Positions 1-4,713 are shown, counted from the first letter of the stretch. The stretch: DNA of 5,420 bases from DAOVRL01 sp964459805 (GCA_964459805.1 CAYWOD010000231.1:1-5420); one strand, 5' to 3'. Notes: generated by a model from the sequence alone, not told the origin. A program made the numbers and translations.

Positions 1-364
1 GACCGCCGCTGGCGATGTCTTGAATCGCATAAAAATTAGATGCGGTAGCCCTGCTGATGGTGCCCGTCGATGGGGATATGGTGCAAAGATACTTTCACTA
101 TACCTACGAGACATAGTTGAGCACTGCCGATACTTCACCCCTGACCAGGCTGAGAAGGCTCGAAAATGGCTATATGCCCCTATAGATGCGATAGTGATGA
201 AAAGAATGCGTGAATGTGGTGTGAGTTTGGCCTTCAGAAAAATCATGGAAATCGACTCCTCTAATAAGTTCTACGATATGCAGGACCGGCTTGGTGAAGC
301 GGCAGAGGCGGTCGGTGTTCCCCGCGTGTGGTTTGACGACAATTGGGGAGACAGACAGTTGTAG
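1..364 (+). CDS. Conserved-looking hypothetical protein, 3' part only
   Basis: The reading frame is open from base 2 to the TAG at 362-364, giving 120 visible residues. It continues off the left edge, so the TTG at base 20 is probably internal rather than the true start. I do not recognise a named family. The visible part starts with an RRWGYGAKILSLYLRD stretch, continues with a WLYAPIDAIVMKRM stretch, and ends in a tryptophan-rich tail, PRVWFDDNWGDRQL. The mix of charged and aromatic residues looks like a compact, soluble, mostly helical protein; no signal peptide, membrane segment or catalytic motif is visible. It reads in the opposite direction to the two genes that follow and is separated from them by 306 bases, so it is not in their operon. 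That it is coding is fairly likely from the frame and composition; its function is unknown. Confidence 0.6.
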   Translation, partial: TAAGDVLNRIKIRCGSPADGARRWGYGAKILSLYLRDIVEHCRYFTPDQAEKARKWLYAPIDAIVMKRMRECGVSLAFRKIMEIDSSNKFYDMQDRLGEAAEAVGVPRVWFDDNWGDRQL

Positions 365-378
365 AGGGGCCGGGAGAG

Positions 379-427
379 GAGATTAGTGATTAGAGATTGG
401 TGATTAGTGATTAGGGATTGGTGATTT
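379..427 (+). repeat. 7-base tandem array, unit GNGATTR
   Basis: Seven consecutive 7-base units can be read: GAGATTA, GTGATTA, GAGATTG, GTGATTA, GTGATTA, GGGATTG and GTGATTT, followed by GGGG. The units resemble the 8-base units at 2716-2866 but lack one purine (GNGATTR against GNGRATTR), and both arrays have the purine-rich strand on plus. Low-complexity arrays of this kind usually arise by slippage between genes. No coding or regulatory role is visible. Confidence 0.9.
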
Positions 428-430
428 GGG

Positions 431-455
431 GTCCTTCGACTCCGCTCAGGATGAA
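431..455 (+). repeat. Dispersed CCTTCGACTCCGCTCAGGATGA element
   Basis: The sequence from CCTTCG to CTCAGGATGA directly follows the 7-base array. Its core CTCAGGATGA (445-454) recurs inverted at 632-641, and a related CCTTCGGCAAGCTCAGG form lies inverted at 2973-2989. From memory, this type of short motif is scattered through intergenic regions of many environmental bacterial genomes; I cannot check that here. The outer bases (TCCT...AGGA) are self-complementary but the stem is short. Confidence 0.6.
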
Positions 456-541
456 GCATGATTGGTTATCCTCAAGATGACTGACGGTACGACTAAATTT
501 GATTAGGCCTGCTGGCTCTTATCGCTGCGTACGGGCGGTAT

Positions 542-563
542 ATGTTTGCTTAGCGGCAAACAT
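542..563. repeat. Perfect 8-bp inverted repeat (hairpin)
   Basis: ATGTTTGC (542-549) and GCAAACAT (556-563) are exact reverse complements around the 6-base loop TTAGCG. On the plus strand a short T run follows only after a further seven bases (571-574), so it is a poor match to an intrinsic terminator for the left-hand gene, though not excluded. The 11 bases GCTTAGCGGCA spanning arm and loop recur in the hairpin at 4694-4713, which points to a dispersed hairpin family or a protein-binding site. Confidence 0.6.
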
Positions 564-598
564 GCGGGTGTTTTAACATAGTTTCAAACAAAAGTCAA

Positions 599-630
599 GA
601 AAAAAAACGGCCAAAAAAGCACCCTTTTTC
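599..630 (-). terminator. Possible weak terminator of the AbiGi gene
   Basis: Read on the minus strand, downstream of the stop codon at 671, AAAAAG (629-624) can pair with CTTTTT (619-614) around a GGTG loop. A run of eight T (607-600) follows after GGCCG. The stem is only six base pairs and mostly A-T, so hairpin strength is poor. The long T tract about 65 bases past the stop is the main support. Confidence 0.3.
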
Positions 631-646
631 GTCATCCTGAGTGAAC
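631..646 (-). repeat. Inverted copy of the CTCAGGATGA dispersed repeat
   Basis: GTCATCCTGAGTGAAC is, on the minus strand, GTTCACTCAGGATGAC. It shares the 10-base core CTCAGGATGA exactly with the element at 445-454 in opposite orientation. The two copies enclose about 177 bases containing the 542-563 hairpin. This may be a degenerate inverted-repeat element or simply two members of a dispersed family. Confidence 0.5.
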
Positions 647-670
647 CTGCACGTTATGCTTTTGACAATG

Positions 671-1573
671 TTAATGCTCGACAAGATCTTCCCAAGGAAC
701 TATTGGAATGCGGCGGGGCAATTTTAGATTCGGTGCAATCCTCACAACAAAGTTGTTGAAATATTGCCTTTCTCCAACAGCTTTTGGCAAGACTATCATG
801 GCCACATCATCGATCTCAAAGTTATATTGCCGTGTAGATCGCCATTCTCTTTCACAATAAACCGTGATGAATTCGCTTCGATCAAATGTTTTGACAAAAG
901 CTACAAAGTCCTGGAGACTTTGCTTAGCATTTGAAATAGAATCCTCAAGTGAAGCAAGTTCAGAGTCGATCTCCCAAACCTGATTGGAGACGTCAATACC
1001 TATATCTAGTCCATCATAGTTATCTTCAATGTCGGAAACTTGAGACTCTATTAAGCTAGTGAGATAACGTATCGAATCAGTATCGGCAAATTGAAGAGAA
1101 GAGAAGCCCTGATATATCGATCGAACAATAGGAGTGTCTTCTAGAGAGTAGAACACTGGATTAAAACCTGCGCGGATAATGGCATTCCGATGGAACCCAA
1201 CGGCAAACTTCCCATATCTATAAGCGTGGTAGCGAAGATGAGGTGCCGGAATGTCGGATAGGCAACAGATAGAGGAAGATTGAATATCGACCGGAACATT
1301 CTTCTGAACTTCAACTTTTTTTGTTTCAGGATTGAATTTTTTACGTTCTGGAAGAATTACCTTAACTAGCTCTTTGTATGTACCGAGGCGTAGCTCTTTG
1401 GTTCGCAGTATAGATTTGAGATTCTTATACGCCTTAGCGGCCGGTTTTGCTGAGGTACCGTGCCTTTTTTTCTTCTTATTCCAGGTAGGTCCTCCGGTAA
1501 AATGCCAAAGGATCTTGGAGACAGTACCTGGAGAAAGATCATACTTTACTGGGATTGATCTATCGTTTGGCAT
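671..1573 (-). CDS. AbiGi-family abortive infection protein
   Basis: This 300-residue cytoplasmic protein matches the family known as putative abortive phage resistance protein AbiGi. Visible landmarks are ILWHFTGG (residues 21-28), a helical NLKSILRTKELRLGTY stretch (51-66), SICCLSDIPAPHLRYHAYRYGKF (101-123) leading to VGF (125-127), FNPVFYS (137-143), CEREWRS (240-246) and a C-terminal IPIVPWEDLVEH tail (289-300). The conserved His24, Tyr120-Gly121 and Glu241/Glu243 are arranged like the H-Y-E motifs of ADP-ribosyltransferase-like proteins such as the DUF2971 group; that fold is my inference. An acidic helical insert fills about 165-230. The ATG at 1573 is the only usable start, because a TAA stands in frame four codons upstream and no start codon follows before the conserved region. 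It lacks a well-spaced Shine-Dalgarno sequence. The gene follows the Mrr-type nuclease gene by 124 bases on the same strand, but a good promoter directly upstream suggests it can be transcribed alone. Its family name implies phage defence or antitoxin activity; the activity itself is unproven. Confidence 0.8.
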   Translation of the reverse strand: MPNDRSIPVKYDLSPGTVSKILWHFTGGPTWNKKKKRHGTSAKPAAKAYKNLKSILRTKELRLGTYKELVKVILPERKKFNPETKKVEVQKNVPVDIQSSSICCLSDIPAPHLRYHAYRYGKFAVGFHRNAIIRAGFNPVFYSLEDTPIVRSIYQGFSSLQFADTDSIRYLTSLIESQVSDIEDNYDGLDIGIDVSNQVWEIDSELASLEDSISNAKQSLQDFVAFVKTFDRSEFITVYCEREWRSTRQYNFEIDDVAMIVLPKAVGERQYFNNFVVRIAPNLKLPRRIPIVPWEDLVEH

Positions 1574-1589
1574 AACATAATATTATCCA
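1571..1589 (-). promoter_or_regulatory. Start-site element shared by both defence-like genes (copy 2)
   Basis: On the minus strand the sequence TGGATAATATTATGTTATG runs into the AbiGi start codon, which is its last three bases. It matches the element at 2534-2552 in 17 of 19 positions. It contains the perfect palindrome ATAATATTAT. It could be an operator, a TATTAT-type -10 box giving a leaderless transcript, or a translational control site in the leader of the transcript from the promoter at 1605-1633. Confidence 0.45.
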
Positions 1590-1604
1590 AGACTATTTCC
1601 ACTG

Positions 1605-1633
1605 ATTTTATCCTGCCATTATTCTAATATCAA
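1605..1633 (-). promoter_or_regulatory. Predicted sigma-70-type promoter of the AbiGi gene
   Basis: On the minus strand TTGATA (1633-1628) and TAAAAT (1610-1605) are separated by exactly 17 bases, each one mismatch from the TTGACA/TATAAT consensus. Transcription would start near 1598 and give a leader of about 25 bases that includes the shared element. This would let the second gene be expressed independently of the first. Confidence 0.5.
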
Positions 1634-1697
1634 CAAAATCGTGCCACCAAAGTCGAGCCCAGTTCAATGCATAACGATGATCTGAGGAACGAGCGTT

Positions 1698-2525
1698 TTA
1701 GCGAATCTCCTCAAACAATTGGTTGGGATTCTTCTTAGAACACAGTTTTAACCATTCACTAATATCATTAACATCCTTGAGATTCAAACCTAGCACAGAA
1801 GGGATTTTTGCAAAAGCAATAGCATCACGTGTGAAATATGAAGTTGTAGCCAGTATTGCATGTTGTGCTTGCTTTGAATGTTTTATGCCGTATAGAGATC
1901 TTACTAGCCGCACGCCTACTGGACAGTCGGGTCGATACCGTTTGCACTCTACGATATATTTTGATTGAATACCGAGATCATTCACACTGAATGCGATTAT
2001 ATCACATCCGCCGTCTTTCGTAGGTGCTGTCAATTTCACATTAAAGCCTAATGTTTCAAGGATATGCGCAATAAGCCGCTCAAAGTCCCGAGGACTGAAA
2101 TTATACAAATAGTTTGGGTGCTCAGCCAGAAAGGTGATGAGTTCATTATTGAACTCACGTATTTGGACAATGTGTGACTTGTTGACCTCAGGTGAAAATG
2201 GATAAATGACTTCAGATGAATCCTTCAAATGGGGATACAATCGATTCAAGAGCTTACGATGCATTTTCCTTATAGTGGATTCTGATAAATCAAGTGTTGC
2301 ACCTATTTCCTTAGGTGAAAAACCTTCATCGTAAATTAAAACAAGAAGGAGATGCTCTGCTCTTGTTGTACCTTTTGATGATGGGATAATATCTTTTAGC
2401 GCTGGAAAATTATCTCTGTTCATAAGTGTAGATGATAGCACCTGATCAGTCCAGTGTATGCGACAGAACGGCAATCCTTCCTCCCTCTCACGGTTACATC
2501 GTGTATGGCTACAAATTGACAACAT
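1698..2525 (-). CDS. Mrr-type restriction endonuclease with zinc-knuckle and HTH N-terminus
   Basis: This 275-residue protein has three recognisable parts. Residues 5-24 form a CCCH knuckle (Cys5, Cys10, Cys21, His24) likely to bind zinc. Residues 55-95 form a helix-turn-helix of the sigma-region-4/LuxR type (FSPKEIGATLDLSESTIRKM). Residues 144-262 form a Mrr-like PD-(D/E)xK nuclease domain: FERLIAHILETLGF, then DGGCD with catalytic Asp175, then VECKRY with Glu193 and Lys195, then GVRLVRSLYG, and ATTSYFTRDAIAFAK. Because the catalytic residues are intact, it should cleave DNA, probably modified or foreign DNA as other Mrr-family enzymes do; the target is unknown. The start at 2525 is fixed by AGGA seven bases upstream and by an in-frame TAG at -12. 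It is the first gene of a minus-strand pair with the AbiGi gene. No methyltransferase is present, which fits a modification-dependent or abortive mode. The HTH could also make it a regulator of its own locus. Family assignment is firm; role in defence is inference. Confidence 0.85.
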   Translation of the reverse strand: MLSICSHTRCNREREEGLPFCRIHWTDQVLSSTLMNRDNFPALKDIIPSSKGTTRAEHLLLVLIYDEGFSPKEIGATLDLSESTIRKMHRKLLNRLYPHLKDSSEVIYPFSPEVNKSHIVQIREFNNELITFLAEHPNYLYNFSPRDFERLIAHILETLGFNVKLTAPTKDGGCDIIAFSVNDLGIQSKYIVECKRYRPDCPVGVRLVRSLYGIKHSKQAQHAILATTSYFTRDAIAFAKIPSVLGLNLKDVNDISEWLKLCSKKNPNQLFEEIR

Positions 2526-2533
2526 GGTTTGAT

Positions 2534-2552
2534 CCTAACATAATAATATCCA
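2534..2552 (-). promoter_or_regulatory. Start-site element shared by both defence-like genes (copy 1)
   Basis: On the minus strand this reads TGGATATTATTATGTTAGG, ending ten bases before... the nuclease start codon region and overlapping its AGGA ribosome-binding site. It is 17 of 19 identical to the copy at the AbiGi start. The similarity extends weakly upstream (AAAAAGTGG against AAATAGTCT). Two overlapping TATTAT boxes could serve as a -10, but no convincing -35 is seen, so an operator role is equally likely. Confidence 0.45.
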
Positions 2553-2573
2553 CCACTTTTTGCTTAAGAATTT

Positions 2574-2589
2574 AGCCGCTTTTTCGGCT
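2574..2589. repeat. Short hairpin upstream of the nuclease gene
   Basis: AGCCG (2574-2578) and CGGCT (2585-2589) pair perfectly around the loop CTTTTT. It lies about 50 bases upstream of the nuclease start. There is no adjoining T run of terminator length, so its role is unclear; a regulatory hairpin in the leader is possible if the promoter lies further upstream. Confidence 0.4.
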
Positions 2590-2637
2590 CAATTTTCATA
2601 TCTCCAATTTAGTCGATAGTCGCAATTAGAAAGTGAC

Positions 2638-2668
2638 CCCCATTAGAGTATAAGGCACTCTAACGGGG
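2638..2668. repeat. Imperfect 12-base inverted repeat
   Basis: CCCC followed by CA and then TTAGAGT (2643-2649) mirrors ACTCTAA (2657-2663), then C and GGGG (2665-2668). The stem is seven perfect pairs, one A/C mismatch and four G-C pairs around a 7-base loop. No T run follows on either strand, so it is not a standard terminator. It marks the boundary between the AT-rich nuclease leader and the repeat array, and could be an element end or an operator. Confidence 0.5.
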
Positions 2669-2695
2669 CAAGCACAGAAAATAACACAAAAGAAG

Positions 2696-2866
2696 GGAAA
2701 AGGCAAAAGAAAAAAGAGAATTAGTGAATTAGCGAATTAGAGGATTAGAGAATTGGAGGATTAGAGGATTAGAGGATTAGAGGATTAGAGGATTGGAAAG
2801 AAAAAGGAAAAGGCAAAGGAATTTTAGTGGATTAGAGAATTAGAGGATTAGAGAATTGGAGGATTG
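2696..2866 (+). repeat. 8-base tandem array GNGRATTR in two blocks with duplicated lead-in
   Basis: Block 1 (2716-2795) has ten consecutive 8-base units and block 2 (2827-2866) has five; the commonest unit is GAGGATTA, with variants GAGAATTA, GAGAATTG, GTGAATTA and GCGAATTA. Each block is preceded by an identical 12-base GGAAAAGGCAAA (2696-2707 and 2806-2817), 110 bases apart, so the whole lead-in plus array appears to have been duplicated. The unit is the 7-base unit of 379-427 plus one purine. It is too short and lacks spacers, so it is not a CRISPR array. Confidence 0.9.
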
Positions 2867-2877
2867 GATTTCTGCTA

Positions 2878-2891
2878 CCCGCTTTCGCGGG
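2878..2891. repeat. CCCGC/GCGGG hairpin
   Basis: CCCGC (2878-2882) pairs perfectly with GCGGG (2887-2891) around TTTC, and GGCAGGAATGA follows a little later. From memory it resembles the CCCGCTTTCGCGGG-with-GGAATGA elements scattered in many bacterial genomes. It directly adjoins the 8-base array. No T run follows. Confidence 0.5.
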
Positions 2892-2971
2892 CACAAGCTT
2901 GGCAGGAATGATAACGCCCGACAGTGCAGGGGGCTAACAGGCATTGAGGCGAGGGGGCGATTATACTGCCG

Positions 2972-2990
2972 CCCTGAGCTTGCCGAAGGG
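2972..2990 (-). repeat. Dispersed CCTTCGGCAAGCTCAGG element
   Basis: On the minus strand it reads CCCTTCGGCAAGCTCAGGG. It is related to the CCTTCGACTCCGCTCAGG element at 432-450 but in the opposite orientation. The two thus form a loosely inverted pair on either side of the defence-like genes, although both are probably members of an abundant dispersed family. Confidence 0.55.
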
Positions 2991-3035
2991 ATCTGGCCTG
3001 CGAATGGGGAATTCCTTAAGCGCGCAGGCCGGATC
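2990..3035. repeat. 13-bp inverted repeat near the 3' side of the Gfo/Idh gene
   Basis: GATCTGGCCTGCG (2990-3002) pairs with CGCAGGCCGGATC (3023-3035); the single non-Watson-Crick position is a T/G wobble. The 20-base loop contains the palindrome GGAATTCC and the overlapping CTTAAG. It lies 64 bases past the stop codon of the minus-strand Gfo/Idh gene, so it could stabilise the mRNA 3' end or help terminate it, but no T run follows. It could equally be a small dispersed hairpin element, since it abuts the 2972-2990 repeat. Confidence 0.6.
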
Positions 3036-3098
3036 GTTCACTTCACCGCGTTTCGTTCACGATGACATAGTGCACCTGAGAAATAATCAGAATGCGGG

Positions 3099-4412
3099 TC
3101 AGTATGGCTTTGTGATGCCCGGCATTGCGCAGGGGTACATTTTGTCTTTGCCGGGCTTTATGGGTGCTTCGGCGTCCCAGCTATAGCGTTCCGGGCCGAG
3201 GTCGGTATCGGATTTGATGGCCTGGTCCCAGTTGACGACCTGTCCGGAGTACGTAGCCATTCGGCCGAGGATGGCCGTCATGGTGCTGGAGATGCCGTAG
3301 TCGCCTTCATTGTAGGGCCGGCCTGCATCGAGAGCGGCGAATAAGTCGTCGTGCTCGGCCTGGTGGCCGGCGACGCCGCGCTCGAACCGAAGCGGTTCGG
3401 CTCCGTGCAGATTGAGTGTGCCTTTGCTGATATCGGCATCGCCTTTGGTGCCGTGCGCAATACCGCCGAAGCTATTCCAGCAGCCGCGTATGTGTCGGCA
3501 GAACAGAAACATCTTCGTGCCGTCACCGTAGGTGTACTCGACGGCGTGGTTATCGAAGATCTCGCCGTAGTCGGGACCGACCCGCACCTGCCTGCCCCCG
3601 ATGCCCTGGGCTTCGAGGGGGTGATCCTGCATGGCCCAGTTGATAAGGTCGAGGGCGTGGACGGTCTGCTCGACGATCAGGTCGCCGCAGAGCCAGTTGA
3701 AGTAGTACCAGTTGCGCATCTGATACTGCATTTCGGTTTGGCTTGGTTGGCGTGGGCGGACCCAGACACCGGCGTTATTGCCGTAGGCCCGGAGGAAGGT
3801 GATTTTGCCGATTGCTCCGTCGTGGATACGCTTGATTACCTCGCGGGTGTTATTCTGGTGGCGGATGTTCAGCCCGACCGCGACGAGCAGGCCCTTTTTC
3901 TTTGCCTGCTTGTTGGCGGCGATCATCTTTCGGATGCCGGGCGAGTCCACGGCGACGGGTTTTTCCATGAAGATGTGCTTGTTGGCCTTGACTGCCGCTT
4001 CGAAGTGCAGCGGGCGGAAGCCCGGCGGTGTGGTCAGCAGGACCATATCGACATCGGCGTCGATGACCTTGGCGTATGCGTCCATGCCTACGAATCGTCG
4101 TTTGGGCGGCACGTCCGTGCGGTCGGGGTGCTTGCCGGAGATGGCCTGGTAGCTTCGCTCGAGACGGTCCTGGAAGGCGTCGGCCATGGCGACGAGTCTG
4201 GCGCGTTTGGAGGCATTAAGCGCCTGGACGGCGGCCCCGGCGCCGCGCCCGCCACAGCCGATCAAACCTATTTTGATCGCCCCCGTACCGGCCGCGTGGG
4301 CCTTGGCTTGAATGCCGGCGGTCAAGGCCGTCAGGGATGCCGCCGTCGCCGAATTCTTGAGGAATTGCCTTCGTGAAATCCCTTCTGTTTTTGGTCTATT
4401 TGGCGTTTTCAT
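3099..4412 (-). CDS. Tat-exported Gfo/Idh/MocA family oxidoreductase
   Basis: This 437-residue protein belongs to the NAD(P)-dependent Gfo/Idh/MocA family, whose members oxidise or rearrange sugars, sugar acids, inositols or glycosides. An N-terminal twin-arginine signal is clear: SRRQFLKN (residues 13-20), a hydrophobic stretch, and a likely cleavage after AKAHA (residue 40). The Rossmann fold begins at IKIGLIGCGGRG (46-57), the family's EKP motif with the usual catalytic lysine is at 150-152, and the EQTVHALDLINW region (248-259) lies in the C-terminal catalytic and substrate half. Planctomycetes and Bacteroidetes often carry large sets of such Tat-exported paralogues, some of which are glycoside hydrolases of family GH109, but nothing here fixes the substrate. 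A longer frame extends to 4532. The start at 4412 is chosen because it has AAAGGA six bases upstream, puts the Tat signal at the N-terminus, and lies downstream of a strong promoter. Base composition is GC-richer than the defence-like pair. It is divergent from the flavodoxin-like gene. Confidence 0.9.
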   Translation of the reverse strand: MKTPNRPKTEGISRRQFLKNSATAASLTALTAGIQAKAHAAGTGAIKIGLIGCGGRGAGAAVQALNASKRARLVAMADAFQDRLERSYQAISGKHPDRTDVPPKRRFVGMDAYAKVIDADVDMVLLTTPPGFRPLHFEAAVKANKHIFMEKPVAVDSPGIRKMIAANKQAKKKGLLVAVGLNIRHQNNTREVIKRIHDGAIGKITFLRAYGNNAGVWVRPRQPSQTEMQYQMRNWYYFNWLCGDLIVEQTVHALDLINWAMQDHPLEAQGIGGRQVRVGPDYGEIFDNHAVEYTYGDGTKMFLFCRHIRGCWNSFGGIAHGTKGDADISKGTLNLHGAEPLRFERGVAGHQAEHDDLFAALDAGRPYNEGDYGISSTMTAILGRMATYSGQVVNWDQAIKSDTDLGPERYSWDAEAPIKPGKDKMYPCAMPGITKPY

Positions 4413-4418
4413 TGAGTG

Positions 4419-4424
4419 TCCTTT
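4419..4424 (-). promoter_or_regulatory. Ribosome-binding site that fixes the Gfo/Idh start
   Basis: AAAGGA on the minus strand sits six bases before the ATG at 4412-4410. No comparable site precedes the upstream in-frame ATG at 4532, which would also place 40 residues ahead of the Tat signal. Confidence 0.8.
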
Positions 4425-4458
4425 CGGTTTATTGCCATATAGGCTCTGATTGTGGCAT

Positions 4459-4486
4459 ATTATACCAGAGGAATGAGAATTGCCAT
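4459..4486 (-). promoter_or_regulatory. Extended -10 promoter of the Gfo/Idh gene
   Basis: On the minus strand TGG directly precedes a perfect TATAAT (4464-4459), which makes an extended -10 element. ATGGCA (4486-4481) lies 16 bases upstream as a partial -35 match. Transcription would begin near 4452, giving a leader of about 40 bases with the ribosome-binding site. Confidence 0.6.
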
Positions 4487-4652
4487 ACCCGGAAAACGAC
4501 GGGGCGGGGGGTTTGTACGAATAGGTGAACATCAGGCCCCTTGATTCTGTCGGAGCGCCTCGTCACTATACAGCAGAGCCAATCCGATGTTGACCCTGGG
4601 TTATAGGTTCGAGTCATATTCGGACGAGTTTCGTGGGACCAGGCCAGAGACC

Positions 4653-4681
4653 TTGTATTTTCAAGACGGACCTGATATTCT
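4653..4681 (+). promoter_or_regulatory. Possible promoter of the flavodoxin-like gene
   Basis: TTGTAT (4653-4658) and TATTCT (4676-4681) are 17 bases apart, with three and four consensus matches respectively. The leader would be about 145 bases and would carry the hairpin at 4694-4713. This is a weak prediction based on spacing. Confidence 0.25.
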
Positions 4682-4693
4682 ATTGGAGATACG

Positions 4694-4713
4694 GCTTAGC
4701 GGCACAGCTAAGC
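4694..4713. repeat. Perfect 7-bp inverted repeat (hairpin)
   Basis: GCTTAGC (4694-4700) and GCTAAGC (4707-4713) pair exactly around GGCACA. The first 11 bases, GCTTAGCGGCA, are identical to 548-558 in the left-hand hairpin. No T run adjoins. It may be a binding site between the divergent genes or a member of a dispersed hairpin family. Confidence 0.6.

Larger units (their letters stand above)
365..670. other. Non-coding spacer with repeats and a hairpin
   Basis: This 306-base stretch lies between the ends of two converging genes. From left to right it holds a 7-base tandem array, a CCTTCGACTCCGCTCAGGATGA element, about 85 bases of unassigned sequence, a perfect 8-bp hairpin, an A-rich segment that could act as the minus-strand terminator, and an inverted copy of the CTCAGGATGA core. 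I see no credible gene. A minus-strand frame across 271-459 is produced by the tandem array and encodes only a repetitive SLITNHQ-type peptide. Confidence 0.75.
2526..3098. other. Repeat-rich spacer without a credible gene
   Basis: These 573 bases separate the defence-like pair from the Gfo/Idh gene. From left to right they hold the start-site element and short hairpin of the nuclease gene, an imperfect inverted repeat (2638-2668), a purine-rich stretch and two blocks of an 8-base array (2696-2866), a CCCGC/GCGGG hairpin, a CCTTCGGCAAGCTCAGG element, and a 13-bp inverted repeat ending at 3035. The last 63 bases show nothing I can name. Plus-strand open frames across 2856-3186 run through these repeats and carry no protein-like motifs. 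Confidence 0.75.

Noticed and set aside
271..459. 62-residue minus-strand open frame
   Set aside because: It is the translation of the 7-base array and yields a repetitive SLITNHQ-type peptide; it also overlaps the left-hand gene.
2716..2866. Possible CRISPR or telomere-like array
   Set aside because: The units are only 8 bases with no unique spacers, no cas genes are nearby, and the array is internal, so it is a simple tandem repeat.
2856..3186. Two short plus-strand open frames
   Set aside because: They run through dispersed repeats and into the antisense of the Gfo/Idh gene, without ribosome-binding sites or protein-like motifs.
3351..4376. 341-residue plus-strand open frame
   Set aside because: It lies wholly opposite the Gfo/Idh gene, has no family motifs, and is a product of GC-rich antisense codons. 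The real gene has a Tat signal, Rossmann motif, EKP motif, ribosome-binding site and promoter.
4413..4532. 40-residue N-terminal extension of the Gfo/Idh protein
   Set aside because: It would put the Tat signal internally, would begin upstream of the best promoter, and has no ribosome-binding site, whereas the ATG at 4412 has one with ideal spacing.
4603..4626. tRNA T-arm-like sequence (ATAGG, TTCGAGT, CATAT, then TCGGACG)
   Set aside because: The T-stem has a mismatch, and no matching 5' acceptor strand, D-arm or anticodon arm is found at the right distances. It is either chance or a badly decayed remnant.
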